From positions 186,001 to 250,000 of the forward strand of contig NZ_WUEK01000006.1 in the NCBI RefSeq assembly GCF_009823805.1: a DNA stretch of 64,000 nt, in the 5' to 3' direction. Source of the stretch: Nocardioides flavescens (GTDB lineage Bacteria > Actinomycetota > Actinomycetes > Propionibacteriales > Nocardioidaceae). The notes beneath the pieces were generated by a model. That model worked only from the letters and a program-made list of their open reading frames with translations. It made no database searches and was not told the DNA's origin. This document shows, piece by piece, positions 34,021 through 42,403 of the stretch (its first letter is position 1; every line of letters starts with the position of its first letter). Made by a program: the position numbers and the translations under genes.

Positions 34021-35115
34021 TCAGGCCGTAGCCGAGACCGCCTGGGGCGCGGCGTGCACCGCGAGCATCCGCTCGACGGTGGCGGCCCAGGGGAACAGCT
34101 CGGCGCGACGGCGGGCCCCCGCGCGGGAGACGGAGGTCGCGCGCAGGACGGCGCCGGCGAGCGCGACCGGGTCGGGAGCGCCCCAGGCGCCGGAGCCGGC
34201 GTCGACGAGCTCGCGGGCGCCGCCCCGGTCGGCGGTCACGACGGGGGTACCGCAGGCGAGCGCCTCGAGCACGGCCAGGCCGAACGTCTCGCCCGGGCAC
34301 ACCGACAGCGACACGTCGGCCGCGGCGATCCGGCGGGCGAGCTCGGCGCGGTCGTCGACGTAGCCGTGGAAGGTCACCGGGGCGTCGCCGGCCACGGCCC
34401 GGAGCTCGCCGAGGTGCGGGCCCTCGCCGTACACGTCGAGCTGCACGCGCACCCCGCGCCGGTGGAGCTCGACCGCGGTGGCGACGGCCAGGTGGGGCGA
34501 CTTCTCGCGGGAGAGCCGCCCGACGTGCACGAGGCGCAGGAGCCCGTCGTCGGGGGGCGAGGCAGTGGCCGGGCAGGGCCGGAACGTCGCGAGGTCGACG
34601 CCGAGCGGCACCCGCTGCGGTGTGACGAGGCCGGCGAACTCCTCCTCGGCGTAGCGCGAGGTCACGACGACCTCGTCGACGCTGCGCACCAGGACCCGGT
34701 TGAGCAGCGCGACCGAGACCCGGGCGCTGCGGTCCAGGCCGCTGCGCAGCGCGAACATGTCGTCGAGCCGCTCGTGGGAGAACAGCACCGAGCGCACCCC
34801 GGCGCGGCGCGCCCAGCGCGCCACCGGCAGCAGCGTGAGCTTGTCGCTCAGCTCGATGCTGTCGGGTCCGAAGGACTCGAGCACGTCGACCACGCGCCAC
34901 GGCTCGACGATCAGCCGGTAGCCACCACCGACCCGGGGGGCGCGCAGCTGCACGACACGCCCGTCCGGGGTCTCGGTCACCGAGTCGACGGGGCCGGGCA
35001 CGACGAGCAGCCGCTCGCACCCGGCGGCGGCGTACCCGGAGCCGAGCGCCGCCAGCGCGGTCTTCATGCCGCCCGAGGCGGGTCCGACGAAGTTGGCCAG
35101 CTGGGCGATGCGCAC
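34021..35115 (-). CDS. Family 4 glycosyltransferase (MgtA/PimB-like)
   Basis: This 364-residue GT-B protein starts at the GTG reading VRIAQLANFVGPASGG, with GGGAGGG upstream; a longer start at 35160 lacks support. The N-terminal Rossmann domain has GGMKTALAALG. The C-terminal domain has the donor-binding HVGRLSREKSPHLAVATAVEL, DVYGEGPHLGEL, and the E-x7-E motif in GETFGLAVLEALACGTPVV. This pattern is typical of GDP-mannose-dependent mannosyltransferases for actinobacterial glycolipids. It is divergent from a membrane gene and convergent with the MptB-like gene across the repeat block. Confidence 0.9.
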   Translation of the reverse strand: MRIAQLANFVGPASGGMKTALAALGSGYAAAGCERLLVVPGPVDSVTETPDGRVVQLRAPRVGGGYRLIVEPWRVVDVLESFGPDSIELSDKLTLLPVARWARRAGVRSVLFSHERLDDMFALRSGLDRSARVSVALLNRVLVRSVDEVVVTSRYAEEEFAGLVTPQRVPLGVDLATFRPCPATASPPDDGLLRLVHVGRLSREKSPHLAVATAVELHRRGVRVQLDVYGEGPHLGELRAVAGDAPVTFHGYVDDRAELARRIAAADVSLSVCPGETFGLAVLEALACGTPVVTADRGGARELVDAGSGAWGAPDPVALAGAVLRATSVSRAGARRRAELFPWAATVERMLAVHAAPQAVSATA

Positions 35116-35216
35116 CCCTGGACCCTCCCCGGCCCGGATGAACGGACAGCCAACCGACACCGACGCAGCAGCGTCCGTTCACGCGCGGGACGCCGGGCGC
35201 ACGGACGCTGGGGGCC

Positions 35217-36389
35217 ATGGTGACGACGACGTCCGGGGTCGTGTCGACGACCCGTCGTCACCCGACCCCGGTCGGACTGGTCGGACTGCTGGTGCTCCTG
35301 GTCGCCCTGGTGGGCGCCGTGGCCACGCAGCGGTGGACCTCGCCGGCCCCCGCGTCGCCCGACGGGCCGCCGTTCGCGGCCCTGCTCTTCAGCGGGCTCG
35401 CCCTCCTCTCGCTCCCGGTCGCCACCGCCGCGCTCGCCGGTGGCGGCGTCGCCGCCTCGGCGCTGACCCTCCGGGCCGTCGCCCGCGAGTCCGGGCGACG
35501 CCTCGCCGACCCGGTGTTGACGGCGGCGACGCTCGGCGCGCTCCTCCTCGAGCCGGTGCGCGAAGCGCTGCTCACCGGACGTCTCGACCTCGTGCTCATG
35601 GGCCTCCTGACCTGGGACCTGCTGGTCCTGAGGGGGCGGTGGAGCGGCGTCCTGGTGGGCGTCGTCGCCGGAGTCGCGCTCCCGGCCCTGCTCCTGGTCG
35701 TCCTGCTGGTCGCCGTGGGCCGTCGTGCCGAGGCGTGCCGCGCCGTCAGTGCGTTCGCTGCGACCGTGCTCGTCGGTGTCGTGCTGCGCCCGGGCGAGGC
35801 GGCCGACTTCTGGGGTCCGGCGCTGTGGTCCAGTGTCCTCGACGGTGCGTCCGCCGCCCGGCTCCTCGGCGGCGCCGCGGCGCTGCTCGCGCTCGCTCTG
35901 GCCGCCTGGTGGTGGCGGCGCGGGGCCCGTGACGTCGGCCTCGTCCTCGCCGGCACCGCGACGGTGCTCGGCTCGTCGACCCCGTCCGAGCGGCCCTGGG
36001 TCTGGGCCGTCCCCCTGGTGGTCGTGCTCGCCTCGCGCGCTCCGCGCTGGACGGCGTACGTCGTGGGTGCGGTGCTGCTGGTCGACGCCTACGCCTGGCT
36101 GGCGCTCGGGCTCGTCGCGTGCTCGGCGGTGCTGGTCGCTCGCACCGAGGTGAGCCAGCGCCGGGCGCGGGCCAGGTCGGGAGCGTCGTCGGCCCCGCTC
36201 TCGAGTCCGCCGTCGAAGACCCGCAGCACGGTCTCCAGCAGGAGCCTCGGTGACGTCGTGGTCGTGACCCGCAACGCCGTCTCGCGGTCGAGCGCCGCCT
36301 CGACCCACGCCTCGAACGCCGGTCCCGCCGGCAGCCCCAGGGTCATCTCGACCGCCGCGACCTCGTCGGCGGCGGTCAGCCAGCCGTAG
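35217..36389 (+). CDS. Polytopic membrane protein, possibly GT87-like
   Basis: This 390-residue protein starts at an ATG with GGGGG 3 bases upstream. Residues 20-310 form about nine or ten hydrophobic helices, including RLDLVLMGLLTWDLLVLRG followed by SGVLVGVVAGV, which resembles the family 87 mannosyltransferase-like proteins, though the catalytic acidic loop is not clear. The helices end at about residue 312 (base 36150). The last 78 residues are serine- and arginine-rich and lie wholly antisense to the next gene, so they may be an accidental extension after loss of the original stop. Confidence 0.68.
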   Translation: MVTTTSGVVSTTRRHPTPVGLVGLLVLLVALVGAVATQRWTSPAPASPDGPPFAALLFSGLALLSLPVATAALAGGGVAASALTLRAVARESGRRLADPVLTAATLGALLLEPVREALLTGRLDLVLMGLLTWDLLVLRGRWSGVLVGVVAGVALPALLLVVLLVAVGRRAEACRAVSAFAATVLVGVVLRPGEAADFWGPALWSSVLDGASAARLLGGAAALLALALAAWWWRRGARDVGLVLAGTATVLGSSTPSERPWVWAVPLVVVLASRAPRWTAYVVGAVLLVDAYAWLALGLVACSAVLVARTEVSQRRARARSGASSAPLSSPPSKTRSTVSSRSLGDVVVVTRNAVSRSSAASTHASNAGPAGSPRVISTAATSSAAVSQP

Positions 36390-36718
36390 CCGGGCTCGAC
36401 CTCCGGCAGCACCACGACCACCCGGTCGGTCACCCCGGCCGCGTCGGCGGCGGCCACGATGCGGCGTACGGCGCCCGCTGGGTCGTCGAGGTCGCGCACC
36501 GTCGTCTCGTAGGCCGTCACGTCGAGCCCGCGGCGCTCGGCCATCGCGGCCGGTCCGGCCAGCTGGCCGGCGCCACCGGTGACGCGCACCGTCATCGGCC
36601 CGTCGAAGGCGACCGCGGCGAGATCGGTGTCGTCGACCACGGCCGAGGCGAGCAGCGGGTCGCCGGCCTCCGCGGCCGCCAGCGGGACGTCGAAGAGGGC
36701 CCGGAACGCGTCGTCCAC
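36089..36718 (-). CDS. Hypothetical protein
   Basis: This 209-residue acidic alpha/beta protein starts at one of two adjacent GTG codons after GAGGA. I do not recognise a family. The sequence alternates predicted strands and helices: DLAAVAFDGPMTVRVTG, RGLDVTAYETTVRDL, TDRVVVVLPEVEPG and EAWVEAALDRETALRVT. It has no signal peptide or membrane helix. The final 25 residues are low-complexity and overlap the membrane-protein gene. The two convergent frames share 301 bases. Codon use favours this frame up to about 36160. Confidence 0.6.
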   Translation of the reverse strand: MDDAFRALFDVPLAAAEAGDPLLASAVVDDTDLAAVAFDGPMTVRVTGGAGQLAGPAAMAERRGLDVTAYETTVRDLDDPAGAVRRIVAAADAAGVTDRVVVVLPEVEPGYGWLTAADEVAAVEMTLGLPAGPAFEAWVEAALDRETALRVTTTTSPRLLLETVLRVFDGGLESGADDAPDLARARRWLTSVRATSTAEHATSPSASQA

Positions 36719-36792
36719 CACGTCCTCACCGTAGCCAGACGCACGACCGCGCCGGCCCCCACGAGGGGACCGGCGCGGCCGGGTGGTGCGGG

Positions 36793-36874
36793 TGTGGTTT
36801 CGAGACAGGACTTCGTCCTTCCTCAACCACCGGTGCGGTGGTTGAGGAAGTCCGCCAGGACCGTCTCGAAACCG
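36793..36874. repeat. Dispersed palindromic repeat, paired copy
   Basis: GTGGTTTCGAGACAGGAC ... CCTCAACCACCGG is followed immediately by GCGGTGGTTGAGGAAG ... CCGTCTCGAAACCGC. These are two inverted units head to head, the mirror arrangement of the copy at 20370-20463. The unit lies 10 bases after the RDD gene stop. Confidence 0.83.
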
Positions 36875-36884
36875 CTCGCGATGA

Positions 36885-37547
36885 TCAGCCGATCTTGAGC
36901 ACCTGGGTGCCACCGGCGAACTTGTCGAACCAGTGCTGGCGGCGGGCGGTGTCGGAGTTGATGCCGACGGCGATCAGGATGACCGCGACCAGCTGGGCGA
37001 GTCCGCCGACGATGGCGCCGAGGATCGGCACCACGCCGAGGATGCCGAGGCCGGCCCAGATGTTGCGGCGCACGGCCTGCTCCATCGTGGGGTTGCTGTG
37101 CCCGTCGGGTCCGACGACCTTCAGCTTCAGGATCTGCTTGCCGAGGGTCTGACCGCGGCTCGACTCCAGGAAGGCGAAGTAGCCGAGGTAGATCGCGGCC
37201 GAGAGGATCGAGCTGACCAGGTTGTTCAGCAGCCACGAGTCGGACGCGGCCGTCAGGATGGCGGTGATGACGCCGGCGACGATCCCGACGAGGATCCCGT
37301 CGATCAGGCGGGCCAGGAAGCGGGGGAGCAGCTCACCGGGCTGCGTGCCGCCGTAGCCCGGGGCGGGCGGCGGGGGCGTGCCGTACTGGGGGGCGCCGTA
37401 CTGCGACTCCGAGCCGTAGCTCGGGGCCGGCGGCGGGGCGCCGTACTGCCCTCCCGCCGGCGGCGGCGGAGGCGGGGGCGGGGGCGGGGGCGTGCTGCCC
37501 TCGCCGTAGGGCGGAGTCGGGCCGTTGGGGGGCTCGGTGCTGCTCAT
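36885..37547 (-). CDS. RDD-family membrane protein with proline-rich N-terminus
   Basis: This 220-residue protein has CGGAGCACGAC before the ATG. The first 75 residues are a Pro/Gly/Tyr tail with an uninterrupted run of eleven prolines and SYGSESQYGAPQYG repeats. The RDD domain follows (about 76-215): ELLPRFLARLIDGILVGIVAG (the R-x3-D of the name), a second helix with YLGYFAFLESSRGQTLGKQILKLKVVG, and two more helices. RDD proteins are poorly understood membrane proteins, some linked to ion transport. The tail may bind proline-recognising partners. The gene is monocistronic and divergent from the molybdoenzyme. Confidence 0.92.
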   Translation of the reverse strand: MSSTEPPNGPTPPYGEGSTPPPPPPPPPPPAGGQYGAPPPAPSYGSESQYGAPQYGTPPPPAPGYGGTQPGELLPRFLARLIDGILVGIVAGVITAILTAASDSWLLNNLVSSILSAAIYLGYFAFLESSRGQTLGKQILKLKVVGPDGHSNPTMEQAVRRNIWAGLGILGVVPILGAIVGGLAQLVAVILIAVGINSDTARRQHWFDKFAGGTQVLKIG

Positions 37548-37720
37548 GTCGTGCTCCGTTCGGATGTTCTCCAAGGTGTGCACGGTATTACCCGCACACG
37601 GTCGCGCCCGAACATAGCGGGATCGGGGGCCCCACGGGCAGGGACGCGCGACCTCACCCCGACGGGTCGGTCGCACCCTGTTGGCGGGACCCCCGACCTG
37701 GGCACCGGCAGGATGTGTCC

Positions 37721-40123
37721 ATGATCCGCAAGCCCCCGACGGCCGACATCGACGAGTCCGACCTCCAGGTGTCCCACGCCGAGCACCACGCGGCCGGACC
37801 CACGGCCGTCGCGGTGAGCATGAAGCGCGGCATCGAGCAGATGGGCGTGGTCCGCACCGCCCAGACGCTGCTCAAGCTCAACCAGGCCGACGGGTTCGAC
37901 TGCCAGGGCTGCGCGTGGCCCGACCCCTCGCCCGAGCACCGCCACACCGCGGAGTTCTGCGAGAACGGCGCCAAGGCGGTCACCGAGGAGGCGACGCTGC
38001 GCCGGGTCGGCCCGGAGTTCTTCGCCGCCCACCCGATCGCCGAGCTCGAGCAGCGCACCGACTACTGGCTCGGTCAGCAGGGGCGGATCACGCAGCCGAT
38101 GGTGCTGCGCGAGGGCGCGACCCACTACGAGCCGATCTCGTGGGACGGTGCGTTCGCGCTGATCGCCGAGACCCTCAACGGCCTGGCCTCGCCGGACGAG
38201 GCGGTCTTCTACACCTCGGGCAAGACCTCCAACGAGGCGGCGTTCGTCTACCAGCTCTTCGCTCGGGCCTACGGCACCAACAACCTGCCCGACTGCTCCA
38301 ACATGTGCCACGAGTCGACCTCGGTCGGGCTCGCCGAGGTCATCGGCATCGGCAAGGCGTCGGTGCGCTTCGAGGACGTCCACGACGCCGACGTCATCGT
38401 GATCGCCGGCCAGAACCCGGGCACCAACCACCCCCGGATGCTCTCGGCGCTCGAGATCGCCAAGAAGAACGGCGCCAAGGTCATCGCGATCAACCCCCTC
38501 AAGGAGGCGGGGCTGGTCCGGTTCAAGAACCCCCAGAACGTCAAGGGCGTCATCGGCAACGGCACCGGCATGGCCGACCTGCACCTCGCGGTGCGGATCA
38601 ACGGCGACCTGGCGCTCTTCCAGGCGATCTCCTCGCTGCTGCTCGAGTGGGGCGAGGTCGACCACGACTTCATCGCCCAGCACACCTGGGGCTACGACGC
38701 CTACGTCGAGCACCTGCGCACCCTCGACTGGGACCTCGTCCTGCGCTCCACCGGTCTGACGCGCGCCGAGATCGAGGAGGCCGCCCGGTTGATCGCGGAC
38801 TCCGAGAAGACCGTCTACTGCTGGGCGATGGGCATCACCCAGCACAAGAACGGCGTCGCGACGGTCAAGGAGATCAGCAACCTCGCGTTCCTGCGCGGCG
38901 ACATCGGCAAGCCCGGCGCCGGTCTGTTCCCCGTGCGCGGCCACTCCAACGTGCAGGGCGACCGCACCATGGGCATCTGGGAGCGCCCGCCGGCCAGCTT
39001 CCTGGACTCCCTGCGCGACGAGTTCGGCTTCGAGCCGCCGCGCGAGCACGGCTACGACGCGGTCGCGGCCGTCAAGGCGATGCGTGACGGCGAGCTCAAG
39101 TTCTTCTTCGGTCTGGGCGGCAACTTCGTCTCGGCGATGTCGGACACCGAGGTCACCGAGGCCGCGATGCGCAACGCCGACCTCACGGTGCACGTGTCCA
39201 CCAAGCCCAATCGCTCGCACGTCGTGCACGGCAAGCAGGCGCTGATCCTGCCGGTGCTGGGTCGCAGCGAGAAGGACCTCACCGGCGGTCACCCGCAGCG
39301 GGTCACGGTCGAGGACTCGCTCTGCTCGGTCCACGCCTCGCACGGGCCGCTCAAGCCGGCCTCCGAGCACCTGCGCTCCGAGGTCGACATCGTCTGCTCG
39401 ATGGCGCTGGCCACCATCGGCGAGCGTCACGACCTGCCCTGGGCGGCGTTCCGCGACGACTACACCGAGATCCGCCGCCGCATCGCCCACGTCGTCCCCG
39501 GCTGCGCCGGCTACGACGAGAAGGTCGACCAGCCGGGTGGCTTCGTCCTGCCCCACCCGCCGCGGGACTCCCGCACCTTCCCGACCGACAAGGGCAAGGC
39601 GATCTTCACCGTCAGCCCCACCGAGGTCCTCGAGGTGCCGGAGGGTCGGCTGATCCTGCAGACGATGCGCTCGCACGACCAGTTCAACACGACGATCTAC
39701 GGCCTCGACGACCGCTACCGCGGTATCAAGAACGGCCGTCGCGTCGTGTTCGTCAACCCCGACGACATGGTCGAGCTCGGTCTGCGCGAGGGCCAGTTCG
39801 TCGACATCGTCAGCGAGTGGGAGGACGGCTCCGAGCGGCTCGCGCCGCGCTTCCGGGTGGTCTCCTACGACACCCCGCGCGGGTGCACCGGCGCCTACTA
39901 CCCCGAGACCAACGCGCTGGTGCCTCTCGACTCCAAGGCCGAGGGCAGCAACCAGCCGGCGTTCAAGTCGGTCGTCGTGCGCCTGGTCCCCGAGCGGGTG
40001 CCCGGCGACGGTGACGGGGCCGACGGCGACGACGAGCGCGCCGACACCGGCTTCAGCGGCGGCACCACCTCCGGCGACGACCCCGACCACAAGCGTCACG
40101 TGCAGCCGCTGCACCTGTCCTGA
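37721..40123 (+). CDS. FdhF/YdeP-family molybdopterin oxidoreductase
   Basis: This 800-residue protein starts at the ATG reading MIRKPPTADI; a GTG two codons earlier is possible. The N-terminus has only two cysteines of a cluster motif (C61-x2-C64 in DCQGCAWP), as in the YdeP branch. Cys196 in SNMCHESTS sits where selenocysteine or cysteine binds molybdenum in formate dehydrogenase H. The bis-MGD domains follow (IAGQNPGTNHPRML; FRVVSYDTPRGCTGAYYPETN near the C-terminus). No signal peptide is seen, so it is cytosolic. The electron partner and substrate are unknown; YdeP homologues are linked to acid resistance. The gene stands alone. Confidence 0.9.
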   Translation: MIRKPPTADIDESDLQVSHAEHHAAGPTAVAVSMKRGIEQMGVVRTAQTLLKLNQADGFDCQGCAWPDPSPEHRHTAEFCENGAKAVTEEATLRRVGPEFFAAHPIAELEQRTDYWLGQQGRITQPMVLREGATHYEPISWDGAFALIAETLNGLASPDEAVFYTSGKTSNEAAFVYQLFARAYGTNNLPDCSNMCHESTSVGLAEVIGIGKASVRFEDVHDADVIVIAGQNPGTNHPRMLSALEIAKKNGAKVIAINPLKEAGLVRFKNPQNVKGVIGNGTGMADLHLAVRINGDLALFQAISSLLLEWGEVDHDFIAQHTWGYDAYVEHLRTLDWDLVLRSTGLTRAEIEEAARLIADSEKTVYCWAMGITQHKNGVATVKEISNLAFLRGDIGKPGAGLFPVRGHSNVQGDRTMGIWERPPASFLDSLRDEFGFEPPREHGYDAVAAVKAMRDGELKFFFGLGGNFVSAMSDTEVTEAAMRNADLTVHVSTKPNRSHVVHGKQALILPVLGRSEKDLTGGHPQRVTVEDSLCSVHASHGPLKPASEHLRSEVDIVCSMALATIGERHDLPWAAFRDDYTEIRRRIAHVVPGCAGYDEKVDQPGGFVLPHPPRDSRTFPTDKGKAIFTVSPTEVLEVPEGRLILQTMRSHDQFNTTIYGLDDRYRGIKNGRRVVFVNPDDMVELGLREGQFVDIVSEWEDGSERLAPRFRVVSYDTPRGCTGAYYPETNALVPLDSKAEGSNQPAFKSVVVRLVPERVPGDGDGADGDDERADTGFSGGTTSGDDPDHKRHVQPLHLS

Positions 40124-40192
40124 CACCGGTCCTGACGGCGGTCCTCGCGCCGGCCTCCTGACACTGTCGGAGGTCGGTGCCAGGATCGTCGC

Positions 40193-41203
40193 GTGAGCAA
40201 CCTCGAGGACCGTCCTGACGAGGTGCGCGCTGGTCGAGCAGCGAGCGCCAGCGAGCGTCGTCGAGACCCAGCTGCCGACGGCACCGGTGTGGACGTGCTG
40301 GCGCCACGGGAGGTGCCGCTCGGCGGTCCGCGAGCGATGACCGTGCGCCGCACCCTGCCCTCCCGAGAGCGTTCCCTCATCGGCGCCTGGTGCTTCCTCG
40401 ACCACTACGGCCCCGACGACGTCGCCGAGACCGGCGGCATGTCGGTCGCGCCGCATCCCCACACGGGACTGCAGACCGCCTCCTGGCTCTTCACCGGCGA
40501 GATCGAGCACCGTGACTCGGCCGGCCACCACGCCGTCGTCCGGCCCGGCGAGCTCAACCTCATGACCGCGGGCCACGGCATCAGCCACACCGAGGTCTCC
40601 ACCGCCGAGACCACCGTCCTGCACGGCGCCCAGCTGTGGATCGCCCTGCCCGAGGACGCCCGCGACGGCGCGCCCGGCTTCGCCCACCACGTGCCCGAGC
40701 CGGTCACCGGGCCGGGCTGGACGGCCCGGGTCTTCCTCGGCTCGCTGCTCGGCTCCACCTCGCCGGTCGCGACCGCGACGCCGCTGCTGGGGGCCGAGCT
40801 CCTCCTCGAGGCCGGCGCCAGCCTCGAGCTCGACCTCGACGCGGCGTTCGAGCACGGGGTGCTCGTCGACAGAGGCGAGGTCGTCGTGGCCGGCGAGCGC
40901 GTCGCTCGCCACGAGCTCGCCTACCTCGCCCCCGGCACCGGGTCGACCGTCCTGGAGGTCGAGGCCGACGCCCGCCTGCTCGTGCTCGGCGGGCCGCCGT
41001 TCGGCGAGCCGATCGTCATGTGGTGGAACTTCGTCGGCCGCACCCACGAGGAGGTCGTCGGCTTCCGCGAGGAGTGGCAGGCCCAGCTCGGGGAGGGCGA
41101 GGGGGAGCTCGCCGACGGCCGGTTCGGCGTCCCCGTCGGCAACGAGATGGCCCCGATCCCGGCCCCGGCGCTGCCCAACGCCCGGCTGCGCGAGCGTCGC
41201 TGA
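40193..41203 (+). CDS. Pirin-family bicupin protein
   Basis: This 336-residue protein has a GTG start. The first cupin holds the pirin iron ligands: His88 and His90 in PHPHTGLQ, and His132 and Glu134 in GISHTEVS. The second cupin (about 225-290) and the C-terminal NFVGRTHEEV segment are typical. Pirins are redox-sensing regulators or quercetinase-like dioxygenases. Residues 11-27 (VRAGRAASASERRRDPA) are not part of the fold; they are encoded by a palindromic element (40229-40272) inside the coding region. The stop overlaps the tag start (TGATG). Confidence 0.92.
   Translation: MSNLEDRPDEVRAGRAASASERRRDPAADGTGVDVLAPREVPLGGPRAMTVRRTLPSRERSLIGAWCFLDHYGPDDVAETGGMSVAPHPHTGLQTASWLFTGEIEHRDSAGHHAVVRPGELNLMTAGHGISHTEVSTAETTVLHGAQLWIALPEDARDGAPGFAHHVPEPVTGPGWTARVFLGSLLGSTSPVATATPLLGAELLLEAGASLELDLDAAFEHGVLVDRGEVVVAGERVARHELAYLAPGTGSTVLEVEADARLLVLGGPPFGEPIVMWWNFVGRTHEEVVGFREEWQAQLGEGEGELADGRFGVPVGNEMAPIPAPALPNARLRERR
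40229..40272. repeat. Palindromic repeat inside the pirin coding region
   Basis: GCTGGTCGAG (40229-40238) and CGAGACCCAGC (40262-40272) are imperfect inverted arms around the GC-rich hairpin centre GAGCGCCAGCGAGCG. The outer arm GCTGGTCGAG is identical to the outer arm of the element at 44238-44302, tying it to the same repeat family. Confidence 0.7.
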
Positions 41204-41817
41204 TGACCGTCGAGGCCGGGCCCGCCGCGGAGGGGCCGGAGGGCGGGCCGATCGTGGGCGAGGACGGGGTCGCCCGCTGCCCGTGGGCGGGCGGGCCCGG
41301 GGTGATGCGCGACTACCACGACACCGAGTGGGGCAACCGCGTCAGCGGCGAGTCGGCCTACCTCGAGCGCCTGACGCTGGAGGCGTTCCAGTCCGGGCTG
41401 TCGTGGTCGACGATCCTCCACAAGCGCGAGGCCTTCCGCGAGGTCTTCTGCGGCTTCGACGCCGAGGCGGTGGCGGCGTTCGGACCCGACGACGAGGCGC
41501 GGCTGCTGCAGGACGCCCGCATCGTGCGCAACCGCGCCAAGGTCGCGGCAGCCGTCGTCAACGCCCGCGCCACCGTGGCGCTGCGCGGCGACGGCGGGCT
41601 CGAGGCGTTCGTGCTCGGCTTCGCGCCCGCGCAGCCGCCGGCGCCGCGCACGGTGAGCGAGCTGCAGACCACCTCGCCGGAGTCGACGGCACTGTCGAAG
41701 GCGCTGAAGAAGCATGGCTTCGCCTTCGTCGGACCGACCACGATGTTCGCGCTGATGGAGGCGATCGGTGTCTTCGACCCGCACCTGGTGGGCTGCTTCC
41801 GACGGGGTGCGAACTGA
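41203..41817 (+). CDS. tag: 3-methyladenine DNA glycosylase I
   Basis: This 204-residue protein starts at an ATG overlapping the pirin stop by one base. It has the Tag family pattern: ARCPWAG, YHDTEWG near residue 41, LTLEAFQSGLSWSTILHKREAF and RNRAKVAAAVVNA. It continues with KKHGFAFVGPTTMFALMEAIG near the end and closes with GCF. The Tag zinc site uses Cys and His at the two termini, and CPW near 26 with the last Cys are consistent. The enzyme removes N3-methyladenine from DNA. A 25-residue N-terminal extension precedes the usual start. Confidence 0.95.
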   Translation: MTVEAGPAAEGPEGGPIVGEDGVARCPWAGGPGVMRDYHDTEWGNRVSGESAYLERLTLEAFQSGLSWSTILHKREAFREVFCGFDAEAVAAFGPDDEARLLQDARIVRNRAKVAAAVVNARATVALRGDGGLEAFVLGFAPAQPPAPRTVSELQTTSPESTALSKALKKHGFAFVGPTTMFALMEAIGVFDPHLVGCFRRGAN

Positions 41818-41903
41818 GCGTGGGGGCACATCCGCCCACCGATTTCAGACTCCGCGCAGGGGCTGTGTATCGTTCTCCGACGGTGCCACTCAGTGGTGCC
41901 GAG

Positions 41904-41976
41904 GCCCCTTTAGCTCAGTCGGCAGAGCGTCTCCATGGTAAGGAGAAGGTCTACGGTTCGATTCCGTAAAGGGGCT
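41904..41976 (+). tRNA. tRNA-Thr (GGT)
   Basis: The acceptor GCCCCTT (41904-41910) pairs with AAGGGGC (41969-41975), with discriminator T at 41976. The anticodon loop ATGGTAA carries GGT at 41937-41939, and the T loop is GGTTCGATTCC. CCA is not encoded. Confidence 0.95.
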
Positions 41977-42025
41977 CTGGCAGGACCGGACCGGTGGCGA
42001 GAGCGATCGGTGGTCGTGCCCCCGT

Positions 42026-42099
42026 GGCGGGGTAGCTCAGGTGGTTAGAGCACACGGCTCATAATCGTGGTGTCGCGGGTTCGAGTCCCGCCCCCGCTA
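42026..42099 (+). tRNA. tRNA-Met (CAT), elongator type
   Basis: The acceptor GGCGGGG (42026-42032) pairs with CCCCGCT (42092-42098) with a G-U first pair, discriminator A at 42099. The anticodon loop CTCATAA carries CAT at 42060-42062, and the T loop is GGTTCGAGTCC. A paired first position and the D-arm type argue for elongator rather than initiator. It lies 49 bases after tRNA-Thr. Confidence 0.92.
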
Positions 42100-42135
42100 C
42101 TGCGCAGCACCGACCAGACGACCTGAGGATTCACC

Positions 42136-42306
42136 GTGGCCAGCAAGAGCTCTGACGTTCGCCCGAAGATCACGCTCGCGTGCACCGAGTGCAAGGAGCG
42201 CAACTACATCACCAAGAAGAACCGGCGCAACAACCCGGATCGCATGGAGATGAAGAAGTTCTGCCCGCGCGACCGCAAGCACACCGTGCACCGCGAGACC
42301 CGCTGA
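42136..42306 (+). CDS. rpmG: 50S ribosomal protein L33
   Basis: This 56-residue protein has a GTG start reading [19 protein letters not shown]. The L33 pattern continues with [37 protein letters not shown] spread over residues 20-56. The zinc-binding (C+) form normally has two CxxC pairs; here the first is CTEC and the second reads CPRD, so one zinc ligand is an Asp. Position before hadA and downstream of tRNA-Thr and tRNA-Met matches the rpmG-hadAB block of actinobacteria. Confidence 0.95.
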   Translation: MASKSSDVRPKITLACTECKERNYITKKNRRNNPDRMEMKKFCPRDRKHTVHRETR

Positions 42307-42329
42307 CCTCAGCGTCCTCTGCACGTCCC

Positions 42330-42358
42330 GACCCCGTCCGGCACCGCCGGGCGGGGTC
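42330..42358. terminator. Stem-loop between rpmG and hadA
   Basis: The arms GACCCCGTCCGGC (42330-42342) and GCCGGGCGGGGTC (42346-42358) pair over 13 bp with one G-U and a 3-base loop. It ends 45 bases before the hadA start. Confidence 0.7.
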
Positions 42359-42403
42359 GCGCGCTTGACCGTTCCACCCGCCCCGGGCCCTATCCTGGGA
42401 CCC

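Noticed and set aside
37544..41047. 1167-residue minus-strand open frame opposite the molybdoenzyme and pirin genes
   Set aside because: Extreme length comes from GC bias; the opposite strand encodes conserved proteins and this frame shows no domain.
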